NCBI GenBank assembly: GCA_034440635.1
Contig: JAOTON010000455.1
Location: 186,001 to 250,000, forward strand
Origin: Lepas anatifera
Lineage: Eukaryota > Arthropoda > Thecostraca > Lepadidae
Reading direction: 5' to 3'
Length of the DNA: 64,000 nucleotides
A program made the translations under genes and the position numbers. A model generated the notes under the pieces. That model was not told the origin of the DNA. It was given only the letters and a program-made list of their open reading frames with translations, and ran no database searches. The first letter of the stretch is position 1; every line of letters starts with the position of its first letter. This document shows, piece by piece, positions 1-14,800 of the stretch.

Positions 1-470
1 TTTTGTACAGGCCCTAGTGCGTCCACACTTGGAGTATGCTAACATGGTGTGGGGTCCGTTCAATAAGGCCGACCAGCTCCTGGCGGAGAGAGTGCAGGCT
101 GCACAACAAAATTGGTGCCCTCTCTACAGAACCTTGACTACGAGCAGAGACTCAGTGCCCTGAAGCTTCCATCCTCTGGTATAGACGCAAGAGAGGTAGC
201 ATGTTGTTTGTGTACAAACTTATGAGCGGCCTGCTGGGGGTGACAAGAGAGGAGTTCTTCCTGGACACTCCTGAAGTCTCCACTGAGGGCACCATTTCAA
301 AGTGGGGAAGCCTCAAGCAGACTCAAGAGTAAGGAGGAACCACTTCAGAGCATGCCAATCTCGGACTGGAACAGCCTCCGGCATGGGTGGTGGAGTCACC
401 GTCGACAAAATCCTTCAAGAACAGTATCGATAAGTTCTGGGGAGAGCTTATGAACTGTACATATTCCCAA
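1..470 (+). mobile_element. CR1-like LINE, 3' end of reverse transcriptase (degenerate)
   Basis: Reading the plus strand from base 2 gives a peptide with ALVRPHLEYANMVWGP followed by a leucine-rich stretch ending ERVQ. This is the typical RT 'thumb' end of CR1/L2-type non-LTR retrotransposons. A second block near 190-260 reads SMLFVYKLMSG, also typical of that tail, but in another frame and followed by stops, so the copy is dead. The 5' part lies outside the window. The tail has short direct repeats (ACTGTACATATTC, three times near 455-505). Confidence 0.7.
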
Positions 471-2797
471 CTAACTGTACATATTCAGAAACTGTACATA
501 TTCCCAACTTAGCCTTCTGTAATGAAACACATCCTGAGTCGATGAGAAGGGGCAAGACAGGCACCTGGCGTACCTTATAAAGTCCCAACCATCTAAGGTA
601 AGGCTTTGGATTGTGTTTGTGTTGTTTTTAGTTTTGGTTTGATTCCATTATCGGGTGTCCATTAGTTACTGATGAGTTGCTGATCAGGCTTGTTTTGCAT
701 GGCCCCATCTGGTTTTTTTCGTACCATGATTGCTGTTTATTTGCTGGCGGTTGATGTTCTGTTCCTTCTACCTAGGTTGTCATCATTTGCTCTAAGCTGA
801 TAACTGGTCGCCTACTTCCTTTCATTCTACACTGTGTGCCTGTGAAGTTCTATTCTGTAGTCCTTATTGCTTTGCCTTGCTGATCTCTTCTTTTGCTGTT
901 CCCTTCTATGCTTGTTTTTACTGTCTATGTGAAAATGAAATAGAAAGTTGATGATGATTTCATGGGCATATGGTACAGTACAGAACAAAAGGAAGTAGGC
1001 GGCATGTTATCAGATTGGGGCAAATAATAACGTAGGTAGAAGGAAAAATATGAACGCCAGAAAATAACCGGCGACCATGGAGCAAAAACCGGACTAAAAA
1101 CAAATGGAACAAAAACCAAGTGAGTGTGAAACTTTATAAGAAAAATACAAACTGAAACTTCCTGCCTCTTTCTTCCACCCGCACCACCAAATCAAGCAAT
1201 ACATAACCCGTTACCAGACCCCGTTCAAGTTGTTTGGCAGCATTACGTCATCATGGCTGGAGAGGCACTACAGTTACTATGCAGGGCATTGGAGAAATTG
1301 ACTTTTCGAAGCTCTAAATAACCTGTTTTAGAACTGTATCAACAAAACTTATATGGTTGAACAGAAAGCTAAAAGATTTTTATTTCTGAAACCATTAGAC
1401 GTTTTGCAAAAACTCCAGTGAAGAATATTATTTTTACAAATTTTCCAGAGCGTGTCAAAATAAGGACATGTTCAGCACTAACAGCTGTTTGCAGTAAGAC
1501 TAATCTCGATTTTGATTGGCTGTTGATTTCTGACCTTTGATTGGCTGTTGGTGGTACCTGCAGCAGAAGCAATAAACACCGGTGATCTCTTGAGCGAAGG
1601 TAAATTTATTTCTCTCGGCTATTAGGTAGGCCTGAGTTGATCAAATAAATGCATGCCCTTTCAACAAATTCTTTGAAGTGTTATAATTTTTTCATTAGAT
1701 TTACGTAAAATACGCTGCTCGCGGTTGAGATCAAGGTTACTGTCAAATGGGTGAAACAAGTTGATTTCGATTTATACTAGATTGGTGCCAAATACGCCCA
1801 AACTTGGTATGTTTCAGCTGATCCTTCCAAAAACTTAGTAGATCTCCAATAACTTAGTAGGAAGGGCGGTGACGTCATCATGGGAGGACTATATTTAGTA
1901 GGAAACTTGGTTGTACCCGTAGTTAAAGTACCCTGCCGTTTACTGCATTCCAGTCGCTTGTCTCAAATGCGCCGTTACTCGCCATATTTCTGTCCTCAGA
2001 GATGACAAACACTAGTGACATCTATCGGACGGTTGAAACGCCAATAAGCTCCGCGCTCGCGCCAATTGCCTCACCTGCGCAATGTTATCATCTGGAACAC
2101 TAGACTCTGACCAGAGCCAAATTCAGGTCATGGATTAGGGAGGGAGATTGCAGGAAATGGGGCCCTGAAAGCGCGAAAAAACGTGCATGTTTTTAAACAA
2201 AATTGGCGAAAAATGAGTAAAAAGGGGTTTTGAGGCAAATTTGGAAATTTTAAAACAGTTTATGAGTAAATTGCAGGGTAGATGAATGTGACTGTATTTT
2301 TCATCCCCTGGATTTGCCAGTGGTCGGACGACGATAGGTACTTGTTACGATTAGGTTACGATGAGAAAGGGTCTCCTATTTCTTCTCTGTATATTCTTCT
2401 TTTTCATGATGGAAATCTAAATTAGCATTATTTGAACCAAAGAATATTTTATTTTCAATTTTTTGTCCCGTAAAGGAGGTGCAAATGCAAGTACCATTTT
2501 CAATCAGTTTTGGGCGCAAAGATAGATAGTGGTGAGTCTGAATGAATACTTTTTCATTTATCCCAAATTTGATCGAAGGTGCCAGTTTCTCGTATATTTA
2601 AGGTTAGTTTCTTTGGTATAAATATAAATTCTTATGGAATATGCATTTTTCTTTCTCAAATTCTGAAGCAAGCTATCTAAAAGCATTGGAACGTCAAACA
2701 AATAGGCTTTGTTCACCTCTATTTTTCATTTCCAGTTCTTTCCGGTGGAGTGACGCGTTCGGCGCGTGCGTGCTGCACTGGTCGTCCATCTTGCATT
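471..2797. other. Upstream flank of the Psi/FUBP gene
   Basis: No convincing coding sequence. Base composition is AT-rich until about 2730 and then becomes GC/CG-richer just before the start codon, which suggests the transcription start is close. No TATA box or other core element stands out clearly. Confidence 0.4.
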
Positions 2798-2887
2798 ATG
2801 TCTGACTTGGCCTCTCCACCTTTGCAAAACTCCGGTAACTTCTCTCAAAGCCCTGCTTTCGCTGACGCTCTTCAGAGGGCCAAACAG
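2798..2887 (+). CDS. Psi: Psi exon 1 (N-terminus)
   Basis: Starts at the ATG at 2798 and encodes 30 residues beginning MSDLASPPLQ and ending FADALQRAKQ. The donor CAG|GTAAAT leaves phase 0. The DALQRAKQ then IAAKI sequence across the junction resembles the conserved N-terminal helix of FUBP proteins, which supports both the start and the splice. Confidence 0.85.
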
Positions 2888-5800
2888 GTAAATGTTTGCT
2901 CTACTGTATGTGACTGTACCTGATGTTTGATTTCATGAACCGGGGCCGCGCTATCCGGTTCTACCGGCCCTGTGTGAACTGAGTACTTATAATGCTTTCC
3001 TGCCTTACCTTCGTCCAGTATGAATGTGTTCGAGTGGCCAGAGGTGTAATTTGCATATCTTGTGTCGTTTTCTGTGCGCAAGAGTGAGTATTTGGGGACA
3101 TTGTTACAGTATTGAGGCATTAATGGCGCGTTTTGCGCTTTGCGTTTTGCGTTTAAGGATTTCAAATCAAGTATCTTGCATGCCTTGAGAAGATGTGGAG
3201 CATATATGGTGGACACCAAAATTGGGGTATGCCATGTAAGTAGCTGTACTTTAATCACTTCAGATGGATTATTGGTGGTAACTGGTATCTCAGAAAAATT
3301 CAGTTATTTGAACTTGAGTCCTTAAGTAAGGTCAGATTGTGATAACTGTTTTGAGGTCAAGCATTATAAGGGGTGCTTTGGGCATGTCTCAACAGGCAGC
3401 TCTGCCTCAGGATTTTGAAATTATTGGTTGGCGGTTAACCTGTGCAGAATGTGGCAGATTTGGACGAGATCTCGTTGGGGTAGCCTTGGGGCAAACCAAC
3501 TAATTTGGGGCAGCTTTTGGTCAATCTTGGGGCAGAGGAGGGTGCTTGGGGCAGGAGCTAGTACTTGGGGCAGAGGAGGGTGCTTGGGGCAGGGCGTACT
3601 TGGGGCAGTAGTCGGGCCGGGTAATCACCAGGGGAAGAAGAAAAAATAATAAAGGAAACAGCAATCATTAGTTGAACTTGCGCTGAAAGAGCTTATTTGT
3701 CTCAAAAGCCTCATATTTGTCATCAAGGGAAATATGGTTTAAAAGATACCAGACAAAGGAAATTATCATCAACATAATGTTTCTGGAAGTGAATAAGACA
3801 ATTAGGCAATGGGTGCCTTTCAAAAGCTAAATTTACTATTATTTTCTAAATGTTTAATCTAAACTTAAATTTTTAGCCAGATAAAGCCACCTAAGAACTT
3901 GAAACAAAATCTCACTGTATGTAGTTTTTTGCATTTCCTCCTCTATGTTTTGATTGCCAAAGGCCAGCAGATCATACCAGCCTCTTCTCCCCTCCCCTCC
4001 CCTCCTGCCACGTTCTGCATACTGGGCAGTTAAGTTGTCTATCCATTCCATTGAAATATGATCTCTAGAAATGATACATGACCAGAATTTGTTTCTGAGC
4101 TCTTAAATATATCTGGCAAAGGTGTTAGTTCATGCTCACCATCACAATAATTGTTCTTGGTTCAACAAAAAGTGACATTCAGGTGTAAAATCAGGTTTTT
4201 GTCTTGTTTGGACCCTGTACACAATACTCTAGTTATGATGGTAAATATTAAGTTATTAAGTTATTTATATAATTAATTAATTATATTAAGTTTATTAAGT
4301 TATGATGGTGAGTAAATTGACACTCAAAGGGGGTATAAGGCAACTGTATGATGATGTACATAACTATGTATAGGAAACTGTAAAATAAATAAGGTATAAG
4401 GTATCTTTGTATTTTAGCAAACAGATGATACCAGTTAAAAGTTTAGAAATCCCTTAAGGCTTTGTGACAAAAAAAAGAAAGCTGAATTGGGTATCTAAGG
4501 TTTGCAGGTCAATTGAGGTGAAGTAAGCAATTTTCTATATTTTTCCCAATGATATTTGAGTTAAATATAAAGGCACCATTTAACCAACATTTGCTTTATC
4601 ATGCTTTGTCAAATGATGCCACCCACCATGCTGGATCACGTCAGATCAATTTGGTAGACTGAGGTCAGCTCAGTTCTGAATTTTCCCCAATATGGTAGAA
4701 CCATACATTATTTGATTTGTATAAATGGAATGGTTATATTGGTGCCCCATTAACTATCTTATTGTGTTTGGATGTTAGTGGCAAATAAGTAATTACAGGT
4801 AGTATGGGTAGCTTATTGTCCTCTATCCTGGCTGACTCCTATCTAGACCTGTGGGATTTGTGGGTACTGTTGGAGTGCATTTATGATATTTTTGAAATAT
4901 GGCTGAGGAAGTACTCTCCTATTTTACTTTTCTGGTCATACAAATTGTGTGAATCTAGCCAGCTTGATGCTTCAGCCTGAAGGCATATGCCAGAACTCAA
5001 TATTCAGCTGCTTGCAGCACCCCAGCCTTTGAATTGGCCAGAAAATGGATACTGTTAATGAAATAGCCTTTCAAGTGTCCCAAATGGGGCTGATGAAACA
5101 TTTTTAGCTGTTTCAGTTTCTGGGCTAAACAAAGTTTTACCATAACACTTCATCTCAGCAGTTTGGACCTAGTTTCTCCCCTAGTGACCTCAATATTGAC
5201 CTGACAAAGATTACTGAGAGGAACTTTAAATTGCATATGGGATTAGCTTTCCATTACTTTTTTCACAGCCTTTGTTTAGTTACTGGGATTCTTTTGCTCT
5301 CACCCCCACCCAACCAGGACAAAGGTGGTTCATGTTGTTCATGAGGCTAAAAGTTAATCTGGTCACTGTGTTTTTGCAGATCGCAGCTAAAATAAACCCA
5401 GGTGCCTCGCCAGTAGGTCAGAAGCGGCCTCTGGAGGCTGAAATGGACGGACTCGGTAAGTCCTCAGATTGTGTTACTGTCCTTGCAGCATGTGTCAAGT
5501 ATTTGACGTTTTGTCTGTTCTGTGTTGGCATTGGCTGTATGTAATGGTTCTGGCACTATTCATAGCTAGATCCCAGAGGCTATGAGCAGCAGATGCCTCT
5601 TTCCCCTTAATCAAGCGCGTCCCCCCTCCTACCTCAATGGTGCCCACCAAGCTGTTGGCGCCCGATGAAATCCGGATTTCGTTGCAAGTTGAGCTGTTTT
5701 GACCCGCGCAATAGCTTCGGCGTGATCAATGCCAGTTGGAAAATTAAAAATGTCTCGTTCTGAGCAGTGTCCTGCATGCAAGATTCCTGCACTCAATCAT

Positions 5801-8800
5801 TTGAGCACTAAAATCAATATACGATTGGAGTAAATTGCTGTAGGATGGGCCTGTAATCAGACTTGTTGAGTTGCTACTCAGAGTCGGAGTTGACTCAAAT
5901 TTTGCTCGAGTCAGAGTTGAGTTGACTCAACTTCATGTTTGGATTGAATCAGAGTCAGCCTCCATGCTGTGAGTCAAGAGTTGAGTCGACTCAACACTAT
6001 TTTCTTAACATAAGTGATCACATGACTAACATTTTAGAAATTTTCACATCTAATTTTGAAGGATTTCATATTGCTATTTGGTAGTAACAGGTAATTCATT
6101 ATTCTCTTATCCACACTAGACCCATGCCTGGATCAGTTGTTAGCAACACAAGTTATGTAAAATATAGTTTAAAAAGTACACACTTTTGAACGTTTTTTTC
6201 ATTTAATCCTAGCAATGGCATGCAGAAAAAATGTGATTAGGCACAAAATCAGACATTTTCAACTTTGAAAATGCACACCATCCAAAATCCTACGATCATT
6301 CCCATGCAGAAGGTAATTCTCTCTTAGGAAACCATATCTTTATTTTCTATTTTCTTCTTTCCTTTGGCTAAAATACTAAAAAAACACGTATCAGCATCAG
6401 AAAGAGGGTGCCAAAAATCTTATTTTGCACATAAGCCTTGAAATGGGTCGAAACAGAAACTAAAAGCTTCAATTATCTGTTTATTTCCAAGCACTACCTT
6501 GATCTGTTGTGGTTTGAGAACACCCACTGGTAGATAATAAAAACTGCGTATTTACGGAAAATGGATATCTGTCCTGCCTTAGTAATTTCAAACTGTGAAA
6601 CTGAAAAATATACATCAATCCTCTCACTCACAAAAAACACCGCCCGCTCTTCAAAGTTATGATGATGCCGATTATTTTTATTTACCACTTTCACAATGTT
6701 GCGCCCACGCACGCCACATTAGTCACAAAATGATCACGGTGCGCAACGAAATGCGAGTAGCCGTGTTATTCTGCCGAGCAGATCGCATACTAGTATGCCG
6801 GACGCATGCGCAGTGACGTATCTTGCAGTCCACGATACCGTACTGTGCATGCGTGCGGCATACTATTTTGCGTTCTGCCGGCAGAATAACACAATGACAC
6901 GGCTGGTCATTTAGGCTTTAGTACCCCGAAGGTATGATTACCTTAACATGAACTTGCATATTTTTCTTACGCCTTTTTGGTCACGTGATTTCTAAAGTGC
7001 TGTCCATCGTCAGGTTGAACCTGCATATTTTTCTTACGCCTTTTTGGTCACGTGATTTTTAAAGTGCTATCCATCGTCAGGTTTGCGTTATCCCAGGCTA
7101 GGTTCGTAATGTCTTTAATGCGCCATCTGTAACGTTTACGTGTTAACTACAGCATTTTCGGGAGGACAAGGCGAGTATTCATCATTGTTTTTGGTTTTGA
7201 TGAGGTGCTGGATAGGGGCAGTGCACAGTGTAGTATTTATTTATAATTTAAGTTCGTCACTGGATTGTTCAGAATGTTCTGGGGCAGGGATTGCCTCTCA
7301 AAATATCATATGTTCAAATATTGATTCCTGTTTTGCAGTTGGAACGTCGCTTATTGCTTCAATTATGACTGCTCATGAAGGACATGCCTTTAAAATTCAA
7401 AGCCATCAGATCCTTTCTCATGCTCACCTGTTCGGGATTAGCATCTTTCTTCTTTCCTATGCAGGAATAATTTCTGTCATGAATTAATGCATTGAAATTG
7501 GCATATTATTAAAGTAAATGTGCAGTTAGATTAACGCCATGAATAAATATACTGGATTTTGCATACTATTGAAGGAAATAAGAATTTTTTCTGTGCATAT
7601 TTTGCCACTATTCTGAGTCGGAATCGACTCCGACTCAATGCTGATTTGAGTCGGAGTCGAGTCGGCTCACTTCTGAGTTTGGCCTGGGTTGAGTCGGCTC
7701 ACCATTTTCAACTCAGTGAGTCGATTCAGAATCGGAGTCAGCCATTTAGCTCTGAGTCAGAGTTGAGTCAACAAGAAAATTTGAGTCATCAACAAGTCTG
7801 CCTGTAATACCTCCCACACCCGGGAGCAGGCGGTGCCATAACCGCTACCATAGCCACACACGTTACTTGGTACCCAGGAATTATAGATAGCCAGTGTTTA
7901 AATTGTCTCCTTTACTGTACTGGTCATAATTGGATATACACAAAAATTATTGTGTTATGATAAAAGGTTCCACTGTAAAGGAGGGATGAAAATTCAGTAT
8001 GAATAGCACAGAAGTGAGGGTAAAATTTAGGCAGCTCGTGTGTCGATCTGCACCCAGCACTCTGGGATTTGGAACACGGTCTGATAGACGACAATGCCTT
8101 TCAGCCCCCTGTTCTCCCACGCTTTGACGGGATTTAATTACTTTTTCTCAGAATTGTTATTTTTGCTGCGTTTATTCTATGTCTAACGGCAAATGCGTCC
8201 AGACTGGCGTAACTATATCTGCAGTGAGTTAACGTCTAATGAACCTTAGATCCCCTATAAAGACGTCACTCGTATCCCCACCGCACAAGTGGATGCTCCT
8301 GTCTGGGAAACCCGCTCCATCTGCCCAAGTACCGCGTTCGTGCAAGGAACGGACGCAGGAAGCCTGCCGAAAACAGTGGGTTGACAATTTGCGCCACCAA
8401 GAGCGAGGAGCCCATTAAAATTCATAGACTGTCCGCCTGGTTTATGGTAAAAATGACCGCCAGCCATCACAAAACTTCAATATCTTGATTGACTAGAAAC
8501 TCCATCAAAACTGAATAACTCCTTCAGGGGAAAATAAAACTTGATTTGCGCCGAGAAGTGGCGGTGTAAATTTTTAAAGCTCTGGCCAAATGTGTAAGTT
8601 TTTTACTCCAGAATATATAAGGTACATATACGGACAGAGCAGAGCGGCGGTATCGTCATCAAAACATTCAGGGCGAAACAGTCGGAATCCTCTACGTTTC
8701 CCCTAGACTTTTGGGTATTAAGTGTGCAAAAATCCGTATGGTAAGATAACTTTGATATGGTGGGTAATTTCTAACAGTGTCAATTATTGATAAAAATGTT

Positions 8801-11800
8801 CTTTGATTCGAAAATGGTTCCGTGGAAGGTGCTAGAGAATTATCAAGGAAAAATAGAACTTTTAAAAGGAAAGTGTATTTACTTGGTATTTACGAAAATG
8901 CACAAAAATTCACGTGTTTCTTGCGCCGCTTAAATATTCTGGTATGGCACCCGGCGGAAAATTGATATTTGTCTGAAAGCCCACTGCGTAAGAATGTGTG
9001 CCTTACCCAAGCATTATTTTCCCCCTGGTGTTCTACATACCTTCCGGCTCGTGTTCGGGACTGGGTTGGTGTGCCAACTGGGTATCATACAGGCTCTCCC
9101 AATCGTTCTTGTTTCCCTATCGAACAATGTGTGAGGAGCAGTTTGCAGCACTCGATGTTACCTACCATGTTGGTTTCATCCATTAGCAACTGCCAGAGTA
9201 TTTTGTTGGTTTAATTGGTCCGATCCGACTGGTCCGGACCTTATGCTGCCGACAAACATCTTAGATATCGCCTTGAACGTCAAATTTTGGCCTTTGTTTT
9301 GCATCTGAGGGGCCCTAGGCCCCATTTCATAAAAGGCGTAACTTATGCTTATAGCGTAGAAGTAGCATAATGCAGCGTAGAAAGTGAATAATACGCCACA
9401 ATCTTGTTTCACAAAAATGCAGCGTAAAATACAACTTCTTGCAAAGTTACGCTGCTCTAAACTACGCTGTACTGGAATTCAGCGTAGAATATTGCCAATA
9501 TTATTTCATATAGCAGACAACCTGTACGTTGAATATGTAAAACACGCCTGAAAAGCTACGCAAGATATAGCAGCATAACATTTATCAGACAATGAAGCAA
9601 AACGTGAAAAATATATAATTTCTTATGGAATTCTGAATCTGAAGCAAAATTAGATAGTGTAGTGAAGGACAAAAAGAGTCATGAATGTAAAATAAACTTA
9701 AATGGAAGTGTGTGCAAGTTTTTCCTTGCACAGGTATAAAGTGCAAGTTGCACATGCCAAATTGAGCTGATATGTAGAGTTCTACGGCCATTTGATATGC
9801 CAAAAATGATGATAGCTATTGATGCAAATACACAGGAAGGCTGAAATTGATTTTTACTTTGACTTTCTGCCGTTACTGTTATTTTACAGTCTAGCGAGGA
9901 CAGAACCCTAGATACGCTGACACTGACAAAGTGTTATATGGAGTCTATGGAGGGTAAAAATTCAATTTAAGGTATCTGTCACCAAAAAAATCCAAGTATC
10001 TCTACTGAGGCCTCTGGCGAAAATGATGACATACCTATGTAGGTACCTAAGTACCAGCATCTTGATCTGGTTATTCTTCAAAGATGTTTACTCACTATTC
10101 CTTTCCCAGTTCCACGAAATTATAAGGTGCACAGACATTTCACAGTTCACTATCCCACTGAACTACACTCGCACAACAATACAATAAGCTTTTCTTGACA
10201 GTAACTACCTAAAAAAATGGGGTACGGCCAAAAACAAATACGTCGTATTTTTATTTTAGTGCACCTTTCTCTGCAGTATTTGTAAAAGTGCACTAGAAAC
10301 TTAAAAATCGATTAAGAGCAAATAAGTACAATAATTTTCATTCAAATAATTTATTGAAAAATAAATATGCCCTTTTGAATGTTAATAAAGCAGTTAAATG
10401 TCATATTTGAAAGGGGTAATTCCATTCTGGAATTGGGCGTAATTCACGCTGCATTTGATATCTACGCCGCTTTCGCGTGAATGTCACCGCTCTTTGTGAA
10501 ACGTGATTTTGAGTACGGCGTAACTTTGCAGGTGAATGTGGTGTAAAACACGCTGCATTTCTACAACTTTATGAAACGGGGCCCTGGTCGACGATTGTGG
10601 CGTTACGCGTTATATTCGAACATTCGAACGCCATCTTCTCGCGTAGTTTTCAGAGCTGATTTTCTTGTTACGTTCTTCGTCTTTTCATTCTTCACCAAAG
10701 CTGTAGCCTGATAAGTTCCCATCATTAACTAACGCAGTCAAATTTGTTTGTTCAAAATTGGTCTGTTGTTGGTGATTGGGGTGAGTTGTCACGATTTTAT
10801 TTCCAGAGCATACTAGTTCTGGGCTCATTTTCACAATGTCATTAGGCAGGAGTAAGCATTTGGTAAAAAGGTGCTGTGTTCATCTGGGTGATCTCTGCCG
10901 GCTTTTCACCGCCTTGTCTTTCCCAGGTCCCGACGGAAAGCGCCCGGCCGGCATGACAGATCCCTACGGTGCCCAGCTGGCTGCCATGCGTGACGGAATG
11001 GGAGGCATGGGCGGCAACGGCCCGCCTATGGGCATGCCGGGCGGCGGCCCACCCAACATGGGTGGCGGCCCTCCCATGGGCATGCCTGGCGGGGTGGAAT
11101 CGGAGGACATCATGGTCCCTGACCGGATGGTGGGTCTGATCATCGGCCGCGGCGGCGAGTCCATTTCGCGACTGCAGAACGAGTCCGGCGCCAAAATTCA
11201 GATGTCGCCTCAGTGTATGGACGGCAGCAACGAGCGCACCTGCTCGCTGACCGGCTCCCGACAGGCGATCGAGCGCGCCAAGGAGCTCATTGGCGCCATC
11301 GTAGACTCGCGCGCAAACGAGCGTGACCGGCCCGGCCCTGGCATGGGAGGAGGGGGAGGCATGAGCAAGCTGGACTGTGAGCCAGGACCCGGCCAGTCCA
11401 CTTCAGAGATGATGGTCCCCAGCTCTAAAGTCGGCCTCATCATTGGTGAGTACCGTAGTATGGCGTTCACTGGGTTTTTTTCGCCTAGGAAATCGCTCTA
11501 GAGTGTGCTTAGGCTGGGCGTCGTCCCAGTATTGTGGGCCTGACTACTATAAAACAAGCCTGTGGCAAACGGCTAGAGACGTTTGAAAGAGTCAAGGAGC
11601 CTAAAACCGTCCTTAAATCAAACACGAACTAGCCGCCGCTCCTTGCTCTTGCACATCCCTCTGGTTTTTCTGAGGCAGTCAGAAAACGGCGGTGTTCCGC
11701 GGCGTACCTTAGTATTGGTCATGTGCACCATTTTTTCCAAAGCTTGAGACGTCTGTCACTTCAGGTCAATTGACCTCGCCTCCAAAAAAGGGAAGTGGCA

Positions 11801-14800
11801 GCTACGGCTTCATCGATTGGTCTGAAGCTCATATCTCATAAGCCCACCGAGTGCCACAAGTTGTGGTAAAGGCAGGTTTTACTTTGATTTTAAAAAGTAC
11901 AGGCCATGGTTTGGCAACACACTGAGAAAATATGAAATTGCCGAAAATTGAATTCTTTTCTAGATCCTGCTTAGAATGACTTCGTCTCAAAGTCGTTAAA
12001 TCTAACTCCGTTCCGGGGTCCAGTCGATTCATAATCGTGTGAATGGCCACGATGACACCAGTTAGTTTGTCAGAGATCATCCGGGGCTGCTTAAGCGAGT
12101 TTCAGACTCTCAATAACTTAGGCAAATAATGGGTATCAAACATTGGGCTTTAACCCTCGCCCCACGGGGGGCATCGATGGTCCCCCTCAAGGTTTTTCCG
12201 GGATAGGAGAAAAACGACGAGACGCAGGACCGTGGTTGAGGGCTCTATCTCTCACCCCATTATTTTCCCACCATCCCTCATTTTTTTACCCCGGGTCACC
12301 CAAGGTAGGTCACCAGGCGAGGTCAACCAAGGTCACCTCACTTCAACTTTTGAGCTCTATAAAAGCTACGTTTCTCAGTCGATCGATTTGACACTTCCTA
12401 CACTTAATGGCTCTGCCAGTGTCTACAAGGTGTATATCCGGGATTTTTCGATTTCGTGACGTGAGGTCAGGTTACGAGGTGACCTCTTGTGATGGTTCTA
12501 AGTCAGTTTGTACTTATTTGTGTTAGTTTCGGTTTGTTCTAGCCGACCTTTCTCGTGCTGTTTTTTCTGCTCTTCTCGGAGTGCGGTGCCGTTTTCGGCT
12601 GTCTAGTGGTCTGCTTTACCAGCGTGAGCCAAACGCTTTTCGGTTCACTAATCGGCGTTGTATTGGATCGAATTTAGAATTGATATTTACATTTATACCT
12701 ATGCTGTCTGTATGAAGACAAAACAGCACACACCACGCAAAACGCGCAAGGCCGAAACGACGCCGATCCATTCTGTGCCTGAATCAAGGTTCTAAGTCAT
12801 TGTCAGTCTTCAGTGGTCAAGAGACCACACGAGATGCGTCCGCGTGGACAGTCGGGTCAGAAGTCTCTACAGGGGTTGACTTTGGTGGCTTTGTTCAGGT
12901 AAACAGATCACGGATCGATGACGGTCCAGCTACCACGTCGTCGCACACCAGTACGTACACGGTACATGTTCCCTGACATAGTACTTGTACCATTGTACCA
13001 TGACGTTCCGTGGCACGCCTGCCTGGGATGGCCTCCTAATCACATACCCGTGGCGATAGGTTGTAAATGGCAATGGCAACTAATATAACATCGACGTATG
13101 TATGCTGGTTGCGGCCCGCTGATATTGGACGTGACTCACAATGAAAGGAAAGCCATCTAAAAGAAATAAACCTGAACAGGCTCAACACTGGTGAGCCGAC
13201 CAAAAGTGAAACAGAAATGCAGATATACACTGGGGGAGCAATCATTACACTCTCCAATTGGTGGGAAAAAGCTGTATTATGATCTAAAAGCCATTAAACG
13301 ATTGGAAATGCTTGGCTTGCTCAGAAAAAGCGTTCTTTGACACTTCAATGGATTTCAGGGGTCATATATGCCCTTTGACTTCTCCAATGTCACCAGGGGT
13401 CAAAGACAGTATTTTGGCAATAACTTTTGACCTAATTAAGCTAGAGCGATGAATAAAACACCATCGTGTATGTCTCATCCCTAGCTTTCATTTGATATAC
13501 GGAAAGGTCACTTTCTGACCTTTGGTGACCTCAGGTCATATGAGGTCCTGAGGTGACCTCTGGAGGTCAAACTACTGGCGGTAGGTCATTTTGTTCCACA
13601 TAGCGGAAAAGTTCTGGCATTTTCCTATCCAATGTAGTTAACCAGATCTCAATAGCTCTAATGGCATAAGAGTTATGCCCAGTTTTCTTAAGCATTGCAT
13701 ATTTGAGTGAAGATGGCCTATCGTGACCTAACTTGACCTCTGGAGGTCAAACCATTGACCTGAGCGCTTAAACATGCGAAGTAATTTCTTACTCAATTCA
13801 CGCGAGCTTTCTAATGCACTTTGCAGATTTGCGCTAACCCTAATATTTTCGGAGTTAGAGGGGCTATGCGATGGCCCCCGGTGGGGCGAAGGTGGCGCCG
13901 GACCCCCGGTGGGGCGCGACTTAATGTTATTGTGTTTCTATCTCCATTTCTAACCTATTAATGATAATGATCATGTAAGGTCAAGTGGTAACCATGATCT
14001 GATCTTGCGTTTGCCCTGTGTGGTCATATTACATACAATTTTAATCGCTGTAACGATAGGAATCCAATGATGCGTAAACGTACGTGTCACCTTTGATCTT
14101 ACATAGCCTTAATGTCGGCCAATGTATTTTGTTTATCAGTTATCATGGGCTATGTACCGACGTGTTTTTCCTTATCTCCGATGGGAGCTTAGATTTTTTT
14201 AACCAGCCCTCCCTTTCCATTGGGGCGAAGGTAGATCGAATACCCACCCGAGTGCTGTTTAAACTAGTTGGGAATACTGTAAATGTATTTCGTAGTTTGT
14301 CTTTTCGTATGAGTTCTTGCGTTCTTTTTACGGGTGTGGGACTAACCTCATCTAGATGTTTTGCCCCTTTCCCATATTGTGATTCATTTTCGGTGATATG
14401 GCCAGGGTCACCGAAAATACTTCTTACGAAAATATCCGTGCGTCTAAGCGAAGTATACATATTTGGCGCTAAGAAATTCCCTGGATGTGCATGCAGTGGA
14501 TGTGATAAGCAGAATTTAGAGCCGGGTTTCTGACGTAAGATGCCCGGTACTCTACCCCTGCGATAGTAAGCCCGAGAGTTTCTCTCCGTTTCTCGAGTAT
14601 TCAGTTCGGAAAACGGTTTGCGCACGGGACACTACTGTGTACCGTTTACTGGTGCCTTTCAGTGTATGCACTGCCTGATCTGGAGTGGTTGTGGCTCTAA
14701 ATTGATATGCCGGTCTCAAGAAGACAATCATGTTTCGTATGAGTGTTGACACCCTAGCATCCACCCTGTGTTTTGTCCAGGAGCCTTTTTTAGCTGAAAT

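Larger units (their letters stand above)
5858..7800. mobile_element. Non-autonomous hAT-like DNA transposon with perfect 8-bp target duplication
   Basis: The ends are CAGACTTGTTGA and its exact inverse TCAACAAGTCTG. They are flanked by CCTGTAAT at 5850-5857 and again at 7801-7808. An 8-bp duplication with CAG...CTG ends is the hAT signature. Both subterminal regions (5865-5995 and 7610-7795) are packed with GAGTCGACTC/GAGTTGACTC repeats, plausible transposase-binding arrays. The interior has no long open frame and contains a 67-bp tandem duplication and a small foldback sequence. Confidence 0.85.
5456..10926 (+). other. Psi: Psi intron 2
   Basis: A 5.5-kb intron hosting the hAT-like element (5858-7800) and a second inverted-repeat element (about 9309-10587). 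Stretches 7809-9300 and 10590-10926 contain nothing I recognise. Confidence 0.75.
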
